In this document: positions 54,385 through 63,592 of the stretch, piece by piece | Layout of the letters: every line of letters starts with the position of its first letter | How positions within the stretch are numbered: the stretch's first letter is position 1 | Source of the DNA: Novosphingobium sp. CF614 | GTDB taxonomy: Bacteria; Pseudomonadota; Alphaproteobacteria; Sphingomonadales; Sphingomonadaceae | Assembly: GCF_900113255.1 (NCBI RefSeq) | Contig: NZ_FOOR01000011.1 | Location: 38,484 to 102,483, forward strand | Reading direction: 5' to 3' | DNA: 64,000 bases | The notes under the pieces: generated by a model | Told to the model about the DNA's origin: nothing | What the model saw: only the letters and a program-made list of their open reading frames with translations | Database searches by the model: none | Translations under genes and position numbers: made by a program

Positions 54385-54450
54385 GGCCTCCGACCGATTT
54401 AATCGCGCGGTTAAACCCCTTGCCGCGCCGCAGTGAGAGGACTGATCGCA

Positions 54451-55197
54451 ATGAAAATCCTCGTCCCCGTGAAGCGGGTGATCGATTACAACGTGAAGCC
54501 GCGGGTGAAGTCCGACGGCAGCGGCGTTGACCTGAGCAACGTCAAGATGAGCATGAATCCGTTCGACGAGATCGCGATCGAGGAAGCCATCCGTCTCAAG
54601 GAAGCGGGCAAGGCCGAAGAGGTCATCGCGGTCTCGGTCGGCCCGGCCAAGGCGCAGGAAACGCTGCGCACCGCGCTCGCCATGGGCGCCGACCGCGCGA
54701 TCCTGGTCGAAACCGACGACGAGGTCGAGCCGCTCGCGGTCGCCAAGATCCTCAAGGCCATCGTCGGTGACGAGAATCCCGGCCTGGTGATCCTGGGCAA
54801 GCAGGCGATCGACGACGATTCGAACCAGACCGGCCAGATGCTCGCCGCGCTGCTCGGCCGGCCCCAGGGCACTTTCGCTTCGAAGGTGGTGATCGACGGG
54901 GACAGCGTCTCGGTCACGCGTGAGGTCGATGGCGGCCTCGAGACGGTCAAGCTGGCGATGCCGGCGATCGTCACCACCGACTTGCGCCTCAACGAACCGC
55001 GCTACGCCTCGCTGCCCAACATCATGAAGGCGAAGAAGAAGCCGCTCGACGTGAAATCGCCGGCCGATTACGGCGTCGAGACCGCCCCGCGCCTCAAGAC
55101 CCTGAAGGTCACCGAGCCGCCGGTGCGCCAGGCGGGCATCAAGGTGCCCGACGTCGATGCGCTCGTCGCCAAGCTCAAGGAAATGGGAGTAGCATGA
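54451..55197 (+). CDS. etfB: electron transfer flavoprotein subunit beta
   Basis: A 248-residue ETF beta chain that binds AMP and docks acyl-CoA dehydrogenases. It has the signature [17 protein letters not shown] and [26 protein letters not shown] 54451 gives [16 protein letters not shown], the normal family start; the frame is open a few codons upstream. The stop overlaps etfA (ATGA). Confidence 0.96.
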   Translation: MKILVPVKRVIDYNVKPRVKSDGSGVDLSNVKMSMNPFDEIAIEEAIRLKEAGKAEEVIAVSVGPAKAQETLRTALAMGADRAILVETDDEVEPLAVAKILKAIVGDENPGLVILGKQAIDDDSNQTGQMLAALLGRPQGTFASKVVIDGDSVSVTREVDGGLETVKLAMPAIVTTDLRLNEPRYASLPNIMKAKKKPLDVKSPADYGVETAPRLKTLKVTEPPVRQAGIKVPDVDALVAKLKEMGVA

Positions 55198-56129
55198 ACA
55201 TGAAGACTCTCGTTTGGGTCGAACACGACAACGCGTCGCTCAAGGATGCGACGCTCGCCACGGTCACGGCCGCCTCGAAGCTGGGTGAGGTCCACTTGCT
55301 CGTCGCCGGCTCCGGCTGCCGCGCCGTGGCCGAGGCCGCCGCGCAGATCGCCGGTGTCGCCAAGGTCTACCTTGCCGACAATGCCGCCTACGGTCACGGC
55401 CTGGCCGAAAACCTGGCGCCGTTGATCGCCGAGCTGATGGCCAGCCACGACGCTTTCCTCGCGCCCGCCACCACCACCGGCAAGAACGTCGCGCCGCGCG
55501 TCGCCGCGCTGCTCGACGTGATGCAGGTCTCAGACATCCTCTCGGTCGAGGGCGAGAAGACCTTCACGCGTCCGTTCTACGCGGGCAATGCCATCGCCAC
55601 TGTCGAGAGCAGCGATGCCAAGCTGGTCATCACCGTGCGCGGCACCGCCTTCGAGAAGGCCGCCGCCACCGGTGGTTCGGCCGGCATCGAGGATGTCGCC
55701 GGTCCGGGTGATGCGGGGCTGTCCAGCTTTGTGGGCGCGGAGCTTGCCAAGCTTGAGCGTCCGGAGCTGACCAGCGCCAAGATCATCGTCTCGGGCGGCC
55801 GCGCGCTCAAGGACTCGGCCACGTTCGAGCAATATATCATGCCGCTCGCCGACAAGATCGGTGCGGCGGTCGGCGCCAGCCGCGCCGCGGTCGACGCGGG
55901 ATATGTGCCCAACGACTATCAGGTCGGTCAGACCGGCAAGATCGTCGCCCCGGAAATCTACATCGCCGTCGGCATCTCCGGCGCGATCCAGCACCTTGCC
56001 GGCATGAAGGATTCCAAGACCATCATCGCCATCAACAAGGACGAGGACGCCCCGATCTTCCAGGTCGCCGACATCGGCCTGGTGGCGGACCTGTTCACCG
56101 CCGTGCCGGAGCTGACTTCGAAGCTTTGA
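55194..56129 (+). CDS. etfA: electron transfer flavoprotein subunit alpha
   Basis: A 311-residue FAD-carrying ETF chain: [39 protein letters not shown] and [46 protein letters not shown] are family hallmarks. It passes electrons from acyl-CoA dehydrogenases to ETF-ubiquinone oxidoreductase. The start ATG 55194 overlaps etfB; ATG 55200 is an alternative two codons later. Confidence 0.96.
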   Translation: MNMKTLVWVEHDNASLKDATLATVTAASKLGEVHLLVAGSGCRAVAEAAAQIAGVAKVYLADNAAYGHGLAENLAPLIAELMASHDAFLAPATTTGKNVAPRVAALLDVMQVSDILSVEGEKTFTRPFYAGNAIATVESSDAKLVITVRGTAFEKAAATGGSAGIEDVAGPGDAGLSSFVGAELAKLERPELTSAKIIVSGGRALKDSATFEQYIMPLADKIGAAVGASRAAVDAGYVPNDYQVGQTGKIVAPEIYIAVGISGAIQHLAGMKDSKTIIAINKDEDAPIFQVADIGLVADLFTAVPELTSKL

Positions 56130-56156
56130 ACCCGCGCTGCATCGCAGGATTACGGC

Positions 56157-56190
56157 AAACCCCGGTCGGAAACGGCCGGGGTTTTCCTTT
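56157..56190 (+). terminator. terminator after etfA
   Basis: The arms AAACCCCGGTC (56157-56167) and GGCCGGGGTTT (56174-56184) pair over 11 positions, one of them a G-T wobble, with a 6-nt loop. A T-rich tail (TTTTCCTTT) follows. It closes the sucC/etfBA transcript 28 nt after etfA. Confidence 0.85.
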
Positions 56191-56369
56191 GGGTCAAGGC
56201 GAGGAGGAGCCGAAACGGCCATCCTTTCAAACGATCCGCGAGGAATGCCGGATTCCATTGATCGGAACTCTTGTTCCCCTTCCCCCTTCCCCCCTTGTCG
56301 TCGGGAGGGGTCGTTGCGAGGGCGGCGAAGCCACCGACCAAGACGTCGGGCCTGCCTGGGCCGGCGGCG

Positions 56370-57701
56370 TCAGTCGCCGGACACCCCTTCCTCGCCGTGT
56401 TCGTCGTCCTCGCGCTCGACCAGGATCTTGTCGATCCTGAGGCCGTCCATGTCGACCACTTCGAAGCGCCAGCCCTGGTCGAAGAAATGCTCGCCTTCCT
56501 TGGGCACTTTCTTGAGCACGGCGAGAACATAGCCGGCGGCGGTGGCGAACTCGCGATCCTCGGGCAGGGCCATCTCCAGCCGGCCGGCCAGCGCATCGGC
56601 GGGCATCGCGCCCGAAACCAGCAGCGATCCGTTCTCGCGCTCGACCACCAGCGGCTCGTCGCCATCGTCGCGGTGGCTGACGAAAGTGCCCGCCAATGCC
56701 GCCAGCACGTCCGACGGCGTGACGAGCCCCTCAAGGTGGCCGTATTCGTCATGCACCGCGGCCATCGCCACTTCGGCGGTTTGCAGCTTGCGCAAGGCGT
56801 CCATGGCATCGAGCTGATCGGGGATCACTTCGCCCTTGCGCATCATGGCGCGGATATCCACCGGGCGCCCAGCGACCAGCGCGGCGAGCACTTCCCTGAC
56901 TTTGAGGATGCCGACCACATTGTCGGGCGAAGCTTCGTCGATTACCGGCAGCAGCGAATGCGGCGAAGCTTCGATCTTGGCGCGCAGCGCGGCTTCGTCG
57001 GCGTCGAGATCGATCCAGTCGATCTGGTTGCGCGGGGTCATCAGCTCGCGCACCGGGCGGTCGGCCAGGCGCATGACGCCGGTCATTATCATCCGTTCCT
57101 CTTCCTCGATCACGCCCGAGCGGGTGGCCTCGGCGAAGATCATGTGCAGCTCTTCGGCGGTCAGCTGCTCGCCGCCGCCGCCCCGGATCGAGAACAGGCG
57201 CAGGATCACTCCCGACGACTTGTCGAGCAGCCAGACGATCGGGGCCATCATCCGGGCCAGCCAGACCATCGGCCGAGCCATGGCGAGCGCCACCGGCTCC
57301 GCCAAGCGCAGCGCCAGCTGCTTGGGGACGAGTTCGCCGATCACCAGGCTGGCGTAAGTGGTGGCGATGATTACCAGCGCAAAGCCCGCCTCCGCCGCGA
57401 AGCGTTCGGGCACGCCCACCATCACCAGCCGTTCACCCACCGGCCCGCCCAGGCTCGCGCCCGAATAGGCGCCCGCGATGATGCCGATCAGGGTAATGCC
57501 GATCTGCACGGTCGACAGGAACTTGCCCGGATCGGCCGCGAGTTCGAGCGCGGCCTTGGCGCCGCCGCTGCCTTTCTCGGCCGCGACCCTGAGGCGTGCC
57601 GAACGGGCCGAGACAATGGCCAGCTCCGACATCGAGAACAGACCGTTGAGCAGGATCAGGCCGGCGATGATGAAGAGGTCGGTCCAGGGGAATGGCGTCA
57701 C
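56370..57701 (-). CDS. CNNM/CorC-type membrane protein with CBS domains
   Basis: A 443-residue hemolysin-family protein. The DUF21 (CNNM) domain with three to four membrane helices occupies about residues 1-195. A pair of CBS domains follows ([36 protein letters not shown] and [18 protein letters not shown]). The C-terminal CorC_HlyC domain is at about 355-440. These proteins are linked to magnesium/cobalt efflux; the old hemolysin name is misleading. The role here is inferred from the family. Confidence 0.88.
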   Translation of the reverse strand: MTPFPWTDLFIIAGLILLNGLFSMSELAIVSARSARLRVAAEKGSGGAKAALELAADPGKFLSTVQIGITLIGIIAGAYSGASLGGPVGERLVMVGVPERFAAEAGFALVIIATTYASLVIGELVPKQLALRLAEPVALAMARPMVWLARMMAPIVWLLDKSSGVILRLFSIRGGGGEQLTAEELHMIFAEATRSGVIEEEERMIMTGVMRLADRPVRELMTPRNQIDWIDLDADEAALRAKIEASPHSLLPVIDEASPDNVVGILKVREVLAALVAGRPVDIRAMMRKGEVIPDQLDAMDALRKLQTAEVAMAAVHDEYGHLEGLVTPSDVLAALAGTFVSHRDDGDEPLVVERENGSLLVSGAMPADALAGRLEMALPEDREFATAAGYVLAVLKKVPKEGEHFFDQGWRFEVVDMDGLRIDKILVEREDDEHGEEGVSGD

Positions 57702-57892
57702 AATATGCCAGCGCTAGCAGAGATTGCCGCGTTCGCGAAGGGCGGCTTGCATTTCGATCGTCGCGGCCGCCTGCGAGCGCCAGAGGGAACACAAGGTTCC
57801 CAGGCGTGTTCTGACACCATCATCCATTTGCCATTCATGTTCACTACCACACAGAAACCGGGCAAGGTTCATACAGAGGAAGGGCCATAATC

Positions 57893-58567
57893 ATGAACAA
57901 ATCGCGCCTGATTACATCGGCAGCGGCGATTCTGTCGCTCATCGCGGTGTCTGCCTGCGTCACCGATCCCAATACCGGAGAGAAGAAGGTTTCGCGCACG
58001 GCCATCGGCGGAATCGGCGGTGCGGGCTTGGGTTATCTGCTGGGCAGCGTCATCGGCGGCAAGACCGCGCGCATCGTCGGCGCGGGCATCGGCGGCGTCG
58101 CTGGCGGTGTCGTGGGCTACCAGATGGACAAGCAGATCAAGGAGCTCAAGGAGCAGACCGCCGGTTCGGGCATCGACGTCTCGCAGGAAGGCAACGGCAT
58201 CCTGGTCAATCTGCCGGACGTGACGTTCGCCGTTGATTCCACCGCGATCAGCCCAGCGTTCCAGGCAAGCCTGGACAAAGTCGCACAGTCGATGGTCCAG
58301 TACCCCAACAGCCTGATCGACGTTTACGGCCATACCGATTCGACCGGTTCGGAAACCTACAACATGGACTTGTCCAAACGCCGTGCCGATTCGGTCGCGC
58401 GCTACCTGATTAGCCGCGGCGTCTCCTCCTCCCGCATCCAGACCCAGGGCATGGGCGAAAACTACCCGGTTGCCGACAACGCGACGCCGGAAGGCCGCGC
58501 GCTCAACCGCCGCGTCGAAATCAAGATAACTCCGGTTACCACCGACGACGTCAACGCCGCGAAATAA
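57893..58567 (+). CDS. OmpA-family outer membrane lipoprotein
   Basis: A 224-residue protein. The N-terminal signal ends in a lipobox, LIAVSAC (Cys20). A glycine-zipper segment, GGIGGAGLGYLLGSVIGGKTARIVGAGIGGVAGGVVGYQMDKQ, could insert in or cross a membrane. The OmpA C-terminal domain (about residues 95-210) binds peptidoglycan: IDVYGHTDSTGSETYNMDLSKRRADSVARYL and GMGENYPVADNATPEGRALNRRVEI. It links the outer membrane to the cell wall. Promoter not identified. Confidence 0.88.
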   Translation: MNKSRLITSAAAILSLIAVSACVTDPNTGEKKVSRTAIGGIGGAGLGYLLGSVIGGKTARIVGAGIGGVAGGVVGYQMDKQIKELKEQTAGSGIDVSQEGNGILVNLPDVTFAVDSTAISPAFQASLDKVAQSMVQYPNSLIDVYGHTDSTGSETYNMDLSKRRADSVARYLISRGVSSSRIQTQGMGENYPVADNATPEGRALNRRVEIKITPVTTDDVNAAK

Positions 58568-58689
58568 CGCGAAACCGCCCCTCGGCGGAATGGGGAAGGG
58601 GCCGGCATCGAGTGCGTCGGTCCCTTCTTCCCGTGCGTGTGGCCGGTTCCCTCTTTCCGCGGGACTCGCGCTGTCCTAGTTAATCCGCC

Positions 58690-59925
58690 GTGAAGCCTGT
58701 CACGCGCCCCGTCCTGATTGCCGCCGCCTGCATCGTCGCCGTGCTGGCAGGCCGGGCCTTGACGCAACAGGGCGCGTTCGCCGTGCTCGATCCGGCGGTC
58801 GATGCGACCAGGGCGCAGGAGGATATGCTGGCCGCCCGGCGCGAAGGCGAGGCGGCGCGCCGGCGGGCGGAAAAGCTCGAAGCGCGCGCGCGCGCGGTTA
58901 CCGAGAAGGCCGACCGGACCGCGCGCGCGGCGGCGGCGGTGGCGGCGCGCATCCAGGAGACCGAGGCGGCGATCGCCGCGCAACGGGCGAAGATCGCGCT
59001 GATCGCCTCGCAGCGGGCCGAATTGCGCGCGCGGCTGGCCGAGCGGCAGGAGCCTCTGGTGCGGCTGACCGGTTCGTTGCAGCGCCTTTCACGCCGGCCC
59101 CCGGTGCTCGCGTTGCTGCGCCCCGGCACGGTGCGCGACGCGGTCTACATGCGCGCGCTGCTCGATACGATGCTGCCTGAAGTGGAACGGCGCACGGCGG
59201 ACCTGCGAGCGGAGCTTCAGCGCGCGAAAGTGCTGGAGGTGCAGGCGCAGGCGGCCACGATGGAATTGCGGCAGGCCCAGGACGAGATGGGGGAGCGCCG
59301 CAGGCAGCTCGCCGTCATCGAATCGGGCCAGCGGCTGGCCAGCCGCGAAGCATCCGGCATAGCCGCGCGCGAGAGCGAGCGGGCGCTGGCCCTGGCGGAA
59401 AAGGCGCGCGACCTTGGCGAGCTGGTGGAGGAGGTGGGCAAGCAGGGCGAGCTGCGCGAGCAGCTGGCGGCGCTGCCCGGCCCGATCATGCGCCCGCCGC
59501 GCCCCGAAGAGGCGCAAGTCCTGGAAGCCTCGCAGTTCACGCCGCCGCCCGAGGGGCTGCCCAGCTACATGCTCCCCGCGACCGGCCGGGTGCTGACCGG
59601 CTTCGGCGAGGATGTGCCCGGGCAGGCGCGTTCGGTCGGGCTGGTGCTGGCGACGCGCGCCAATGCCCAAGTTGTCGCCCCCGCGCCGGGCCGCGTGGCC
59701 TTTGCCGGATCCTATCGCGGCTATGAGCGCATCGTCATCATCGAGCATGAGGGCGGCTGGACTTCGCTGGTCACCGGCCTCGCCCGTCTCGACGTGGCGG
59801 TGGGTGATACCGTGGTCGCGGGATCGCCCCTCGGCATGACCGGCCCGGGCGAGCCGCAGGTGATGGTCGAATTGCGCCGCGACGGTGAGCCCGTTAACCC
59901 CCTGCAATATATTCGCTCGCTATGA
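58690..59925 (+). CDS. EnvC-like murein hydrolase activator
   Basis: 411 residues: an N-terminal signal anchor, a long coiled coil (about residues 35-120 and 160-250), and a C-terminal LytM-like domain (about 310-405). In this domain the zinc-binding motifs are gone: the usual H-x-G-x-D is replaced near LATRANAQVVA, and the H-x-H by QVMVELRRDGEPVNP. That fits EnvC-type activators of amidases, which lack catalysis. It starts with GTG at 58690. ctpA follows, the common alphaproteobacterial order. Confidence 0.87.
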   Translation: MKPVTRPVLIAAACIVAVLAGRALTQQGAFAVLDPAVDATRAQEDMLAARREGEAARRRAEKLEARARAVTEKADRTARAAAAVAARIQETEAAIAAQRAKIALIASQRAELRARLAERQEPLVRLTGSLQRLSRRPPVLALLRPGTVRDAVYMRALLDTMLPEVERRTADLRAELQRAKVLEVQAQAATMELRQAQDEMGERRRQLAVIESGQRLASREASGIAARESERALALAEKARDLGELVEEVGKQGELREQLAALPGPIMRPPRPEEAQVLEASQFTPPPEGLPSYMLPATGRVLTGFGEDVPGQARSVGLVLATRANAQVVAPAPGRVAFAGSYRGYERIVIIEHEGGWTSLVTGLARLDVAVGDTVVAGSPLGMTGPGEPQVMVELRRDGEPVNPLQYIRSL

Positions 59926-60054
59926 TGCGAATCCCGTTTCCGTCGCTTCCTGCAACGCGCGCCGCTGGCATTTGCCGCGAAGGATCGATAGGATCGGGCG
60001 CGAATACTCCGCCCGGTGTAGGGTGGACGTGAAGAACGAGAGGCATATCGCCCG

Positions 60055-61419
60055 ATGAAACTCGCTCCCCTGATGCGCGCCACGCTGCTGGTTTCCGCCG
60101 TCGCCGTGCTCCCTGCGGCGACGTCCGGGCTGGCTGCGGTGGACAGCCGTGCCAACCACGAATTCGACAAGCTCTTCACCATCTACGAGCTGGTGAAGCA
60201 GAACTATGTCGACCCGGTGGACGATGACAAGCTGCTCAAGGGTGCGATCGACGGCATGCTCGCCAGCCTCGATCCGCATTCGAACTATCTCGACGGTCCC
60301 TCGCTCCAGCGGCTGGAGACGATGATCGACGGCAAATACACCGGCCTTGGCCTCTCCGTCATCGAGGACGACGGCGCGGTCAAGATCATCTCGCCGTTCA
60401 AGGGCAGCCCGGCCGAGAAGGCGGGGCTCAAGGCCGGCGATTACATAACGCATCTCGACGGCGTGCTCTATTACGAGCGCGACCTTGACGAGGCGGTGGA
60501 GAAGATGCGCGGACCGGCCGGAACCGCGATCCGGCTGACCATTTATCGCCCGGGCCGCGACGAGCCCTTCGACGTGACGGTGACGCGCGGCGTGATCGAG
60601 CTGGAACCGGTGACCTGGGAACTCAAGGACAATATCGGTGTCATCAGCGTCAACGAGTTTTCGCGCAATGTCGGCAACGATGTGAACCAGGCGGTTGCCG
60701 ACCTCAAGAAGCAGGCGGCGCTCAAGGGCGGCGGCAAGCTGGTCGGGCTGGTGCTGGACTTGCGGTCCAACCCCGGCGGCTCGCTGGACGAGGCGGTGGC
60801 CTTGTCGGACCTGTTCCTCGACAAGGGCGACATCGTTTCGCAGCGCGGGCGCCTGGCCAGCGAGAACCAGTTCTACCGTGCTGAATCCATGTTCAAGGGT
60901 GACGTCGCCAAGGGCCTGCCGGTGGTGGTGCTGGTCGATGCCGGCTCGGCCTCCGCTTCCGAGATCGTCGCAGGCGCGCTCCAGGACCAGCACCGCGCGG
61001 TGGTGATGGGCGAGCGCACTTTCGGCAAGGGTTCGGTCCAGTCGTTCATCCAGCTCGATCCCAAGAGCGCGGTGAAGCTGACCACGGCGCGCTATTTCAC
61101 CCCTTCGGGTCATTCGGTCCAGGAAGGCGGCATCGTGCCTGACATCAAGGTGCCGCAGCTCTCCGATCCGGATGCGCGTGCCCGGGCCGAGCGCGCCGTG
61201 CGCGAATCGGATTTGCGCGGCCATCTCATCAACGAGGCGTCGCTCGACGACAAGGAGCTGGAAACGGACAAGATGGACGATCCGCGCTTCAAGGTCTCCG
61301 CCGAGGAACTGAAGAAGGAAGGGATTACCGACTTCCAGCTGCACTATGCGATCAGCACGCTGGAACGCACCGCTGGCAAGCCCGCGCTCGCCGCCGCACA
61401 GGGCCAGAGCAAGGACTGA
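60055..61419 (+). CDS. ctpA: S41-family carboxy-terminal processing protease
   Basis: A 454-residue periplasmic serine protease. Signal peptide (about residues 1-28), PDZ domain (about 95-185, GLGLSVIEDDGAVKIISPFKGSPAEKAGLKAGD), and the catalytic core with nucleophile serine in LVDAGSASASEIVAGALQ and general-base lysine in ERTFGKGSVQ. CtpA clips C-termini of envelope proteins; substrate unknown here. It lies 129 nt after the EnvC gene. Confidence 0.94.
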   Translation: MKLAPLMRATLLVSAVAVLPAATSGLAAVDSRANHEFDKLFTIYELVKQNYVDPVDDDKLLKGAIDGMLASLDPHSNYLDGPSLQRLETMIDGKYTGLGLSVIEDDGAVKIISPFKGSPAEKAGLKAGDYITHLDGVLYYERDLDEAVEKMRGPAGTAIRLTIYRPGRDEPFDVTVTRGVIELEPVTWELKDNIGVISVNEFSRNVGNDVNQAVADLKKQAALKGGGKLVGLVLDLRSNPGGSLDEAVALSDLFLDKGDIVSQRGRLASENQFYRAESMFKGDVAKGLPVVVLVDAGSASASEIVAGALQDQHRAVVMGERTFGKGSVQSFIQLDPKSAVKLTTARYFTPSGHSVQEGGIVPDIKVPQLSDPDARARAERAVRESDLRGHLINEASLDDKELETDKMDDPRFKVSAEELKKEGITDFQLHYAISTLERTAGKPALAAAQGQSKD

Positions 61420-61454
61420 CGGACGGGACACAGGCAGACCAGAGGGCAGAGACA

Positions 61455-61958
61455 ATGGCCATTCCCGTCGCCACGCCGCTGCGCGTTGCCCGCTGGCTGG
61501 CGTTGGCCGTTCCCACCGCGCTGCTGGGCGGAGCCTATGTCAGCCAGTACGGATTCGGCCTGCACCCCTGCGAGATGTGCTGGTGGCAGCGCTATCCGCA
61601 CATGTTCGCGATCGCCTTCGCCGCGCTGGCCTTCTTCTGGCGCCCGGTACGGCCGCTGGTGGCGATGGCGGCGCTGGGAATCCTCGTTTCGGGGCTCATC
61701 GGCGGGTTTCATGCCGGGGTCGAGTACGGCTGGTGGAAAGGCCTGACCGCTTGCACCGCGAGCCCCTTCGCGGCGGGCGGCGATCCGCTTGAAGCGATCA
61801 TGAGCGCCCCCGTGATCCGCTGCGACGTGGCGCCTTGGGCCTTGTTCGGAATATCGCTGGCGGGCTGGAACTTCCTCATTTCCACCGCCGGGGCGCTGGC
61901 GGTGTTCGTTCTCTTGGCGCAAGGTGGCGGACAAGGTGGCGGAAAGGTGCGATCATGA
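61455..61958 (+). CDS. dsbB: disulfide bond formation protein B
   Basis: A 167-residue inner-membrane protein with four helices. The first periplasmic cysteine pair is in GLHPCEMCWWQRYPH (C-x-x-C), and the second cysteines are in TACTASPF and VIRCDVAPW. DsbB re-oxidises DsbA using quinone. No dsbA gene is near. It overlaps coq7 by 4 nt, which ties it to the quinone pathway by position. Confidence 0.9.
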   Translation: MAIPVATPLRVARWLALAVPTALLGGAYVSQYGFGLHPCEMCWWQRYPHMFAIAFAALAFFWRPVRPLVAMAALGILVSGLIGGFHAGVEYGWWKGLTACTASPFAAGGDPLEAIMSAPVIRCDVAPWALFGISLAGWNFLISTAGALAVFVLLAQGGGQGGGKVRS

Positions 61959-62470
61959 CCTCATCCCGAAGTGCGCGCATGCTGCGTGTCGACCAGGCGG
62001 GCGAGTACGGCGCCACGCGCATCTATGCGGGGCAACTGGCCGTGATGGGCACCCGCGCGCCGCAGGCGACCGAAATCGCGGGCATGGCCGCGCAGGAAGC
62101 CGATCACCGTGCCCGCTTCGAGGCGATGATGGCAAAGCGCGGCGTGCGTCCCACCTTGCTGCAGCCGGTATGGTCCGCCGCCGGCTACGCCCTTGGCGCG
62201 GTGACGGCCCTGATCGGTCCGGAAGCGGCCATGGCCTGCACCGCCGCGATCGAAACCGAGATCGATCGGCACTATGGCGAGCAGCTCGATGAGCTGGGCG
62301 GCGAAGACCCCGAACTTGGCGACGCGATTCGTGAATTCCGCGAGGACGAGCGTGAGCACCGCGACGCGGCGCTGGCGGCGGGGGCGGAAAAGGCGCCGGC
62401 CTATCCGCTGCTGTTCAACGCAATCCGGCTGGGTTGCCGCGCCGCCATCAAGCTTTCGGAGCGGATTTGA
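61955..62470 (+). CDS. coq7: 2-polyprenyl-3-methyl-6-methoxy-1,4-benzoquinone hydroxylase
   Basis: A 171-residue di-iron protein that hydroxylates demethoxyubiquinone. Di-iron ligands: glutamate in AGEYGATRIYAG, the E-x-x-H in AAQEADHRARFE, and REFREDEREHRDAAL. ATG 61955 overlaps the dsbB stop (ATGA). Coq7 acts in ubiquinone synthesis, so it shares a quinone theme with dsbB. Confidence 0.94.
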   Translation: MTSSRSARMLRVDQAGEYGATRIYAGQLAVMGTRAPQATEIAGMAAQEADHRARFEAMMAKRGVRPTLLQPVWSAAGYALGAVTALIGPEAAMACTAAIETEIDRHYGEQLDELGGEDPELGDAIREFREDEREHRDAALAAGAEKAPAYPLLFNAIRLGCRAAIKLSERI

Positions 62471-62585
62471 CGATCCGCGGGTTTGTTTGATCGTGGGCAA
62501 GGTGCCGGACCATGCTTAAGCTATCGTTCAACCCCGGGCGCCCCTATCAAGGGGCCTGAAACACAGCAATTCGATTGATTGGAGC

Positions 62586-63200
62586 ATGCCGATGCCGCGC
62601 CGTCCGACTGCCGCCGCCCTTGTCGCCTCGGGCCTGCTCCTGGCGGGCTTGGCTTTGACGGCCATGCCCGCCGCCGCGCAGGACGAGGCCGGGAGCCCGG
62701 ACGGCGAGAAGGTCAACCAGCTTATCGTCTATGGCGAGGACCCTTGCCCGGCCTCGGCCGAGGGTGAGATTACGGTCTGCGCCCGCAAGCCGGAAGAGGA
62801 ACGCTACCGCATTCCCGCACCGCTGCGTGGGATCGATTCGCCCAAGGCGGATGCCTGGACCAACAAAGTCCAAGCCTACGAAACGGTCGGCGCTTTCGGG
62901 ACCCTCAGCTGCTCGCCGGTCGGCGCGGGCGGTTCGCTCGGTTGCACCCAGCAGCTGATCGATCGCGCCTATGCCGAGAAGAAGAACGGCAGCGACGTCA
63001 AGTTCAGCGAATTGATCGCCGCCGAACGCCAGAAGCGCCTCTCGGCCATCGACACTGATGCGGCCGCCCAGCAGCAACGCGTTGAAGAGGCCGAGAAAGC
63101 CTATTTCGAACAACAGAAGCGCCAGCAGGCCGAACAGGACGCCGCCGAGGATGCCAGCGCCAAGGCAACCGTGGAGGCTCCGCTGCCGGTGCCGCAGTAA
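62586..63200 (+). CDS. exported protein of unknown function
   Basis: 204 residues with a signal peptide (about residues 1-31, cleavage near AAAQ). Two cysteine pairs lie in the mature part: DPCPASAEGEITVC and LSCSPVGAGGSLGC, which may make disulfides. The C-terminal 50 residues are a charged, glutamine/glutamate-rich helix, DAAAQQQRVEEAEKAYFEQQKRQQAEQDAAED. I recognise no domain. It is the last intact gene before the insertion-sequence remnants. Confidence 0.75.
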   Translation: MPMPRRPTAAALVASGLLLAGLALTAMPAAAQDEAGSPDGEKVNQLIVYGEDPCPASAEGEITVCARKPEEERYRIPAPLRGIDSPKADAWTNKVQAYETVGAFGTLSCSPVGAGGSLGCTQQLIDRAYAEKKNGSDVKFSELIAAERQKRLSAIDTDAAAQQQRVEEAEKAYFEQQKRQQAEQDAAEDASAKATVEAPLPVPQ

Positions 63201-63293
63201 TACGAGCATGCGTTATGAGACCTGTGCGCGGGTGGTCGTAGACAGGAGCGTTGATTGCTGATTCTATAGGCTTTCCCAGGAGGAGAGCGGCAG

Positions 63294-63497
63294 GTGGCGC
63301 GACGTTCGATTGGACAGGAGCAGTTTGGTTTTGCAGGGCGCGAGCGGGCGGCTTCGTCGATCGAGGCGCTGGTATCGCTGATCGACTGGAGCCAGGTCGC
63401 AATGCTGCTCGATCCACTCTATTCGGCAGCCAAGGGCGAGCCGGCATGGCCGCCGCTGGCGATGTTCAAAGCCCTGTTAAGGTCTGGTACTTTCGAT
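63294..63497 (+). pseudogene. IS5-like transposase N-terminal fragment
   Basis: From GTG 63294 the protein MARRSIGQEQFGFAGRER... to AKGEPAWPPLAMFKALL matches the start of IS5-family transposases. At about 63480, after CTGTTA, a small deletion breaks the frame; a residual VWY motif continues in the other frame. Homology ends near 63497, so the gene is dead. The preceding GAGGAG gives a Shine-Dalgarno. The left end of the element is probably in 63201-63290. Confidence 0.8.
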
Positions 63498-63592
63498 ACC
63501 GGCGGATTTAGATCAACAGCTTACCGGATAGAACGATTATTTTTCAGTGTATTATTCCGAATTGCACGTAACCGGGGCAGAACCCGGGGCAT
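63498..63592. mobile_element. AT-rich junction between two insertion sequences
   Basis: A stretch with conspicuously lower GC separates the broken IS5-like fragment from the IS66-like one. GTAACCGGGGCAGAACCCGG near 63569 could be an end of the second element. No terminal inverted repeat was proven, because only one end is present. Confidence 0.5.

Noticed and set aside
54399..54414. TTAA-N8-TTAA ahead of etfB as a CtrA box
   Set aside because: The spacing is eight, not the required seven, and etfBA is not a typical CtrA target.
56271..57890. Plus-strand open frame opposite the CNNM gene
   Set aside because: Shadow of the CNNM/CBS protein; it is low-complexity and histidine-rich, as frame shadows often are.
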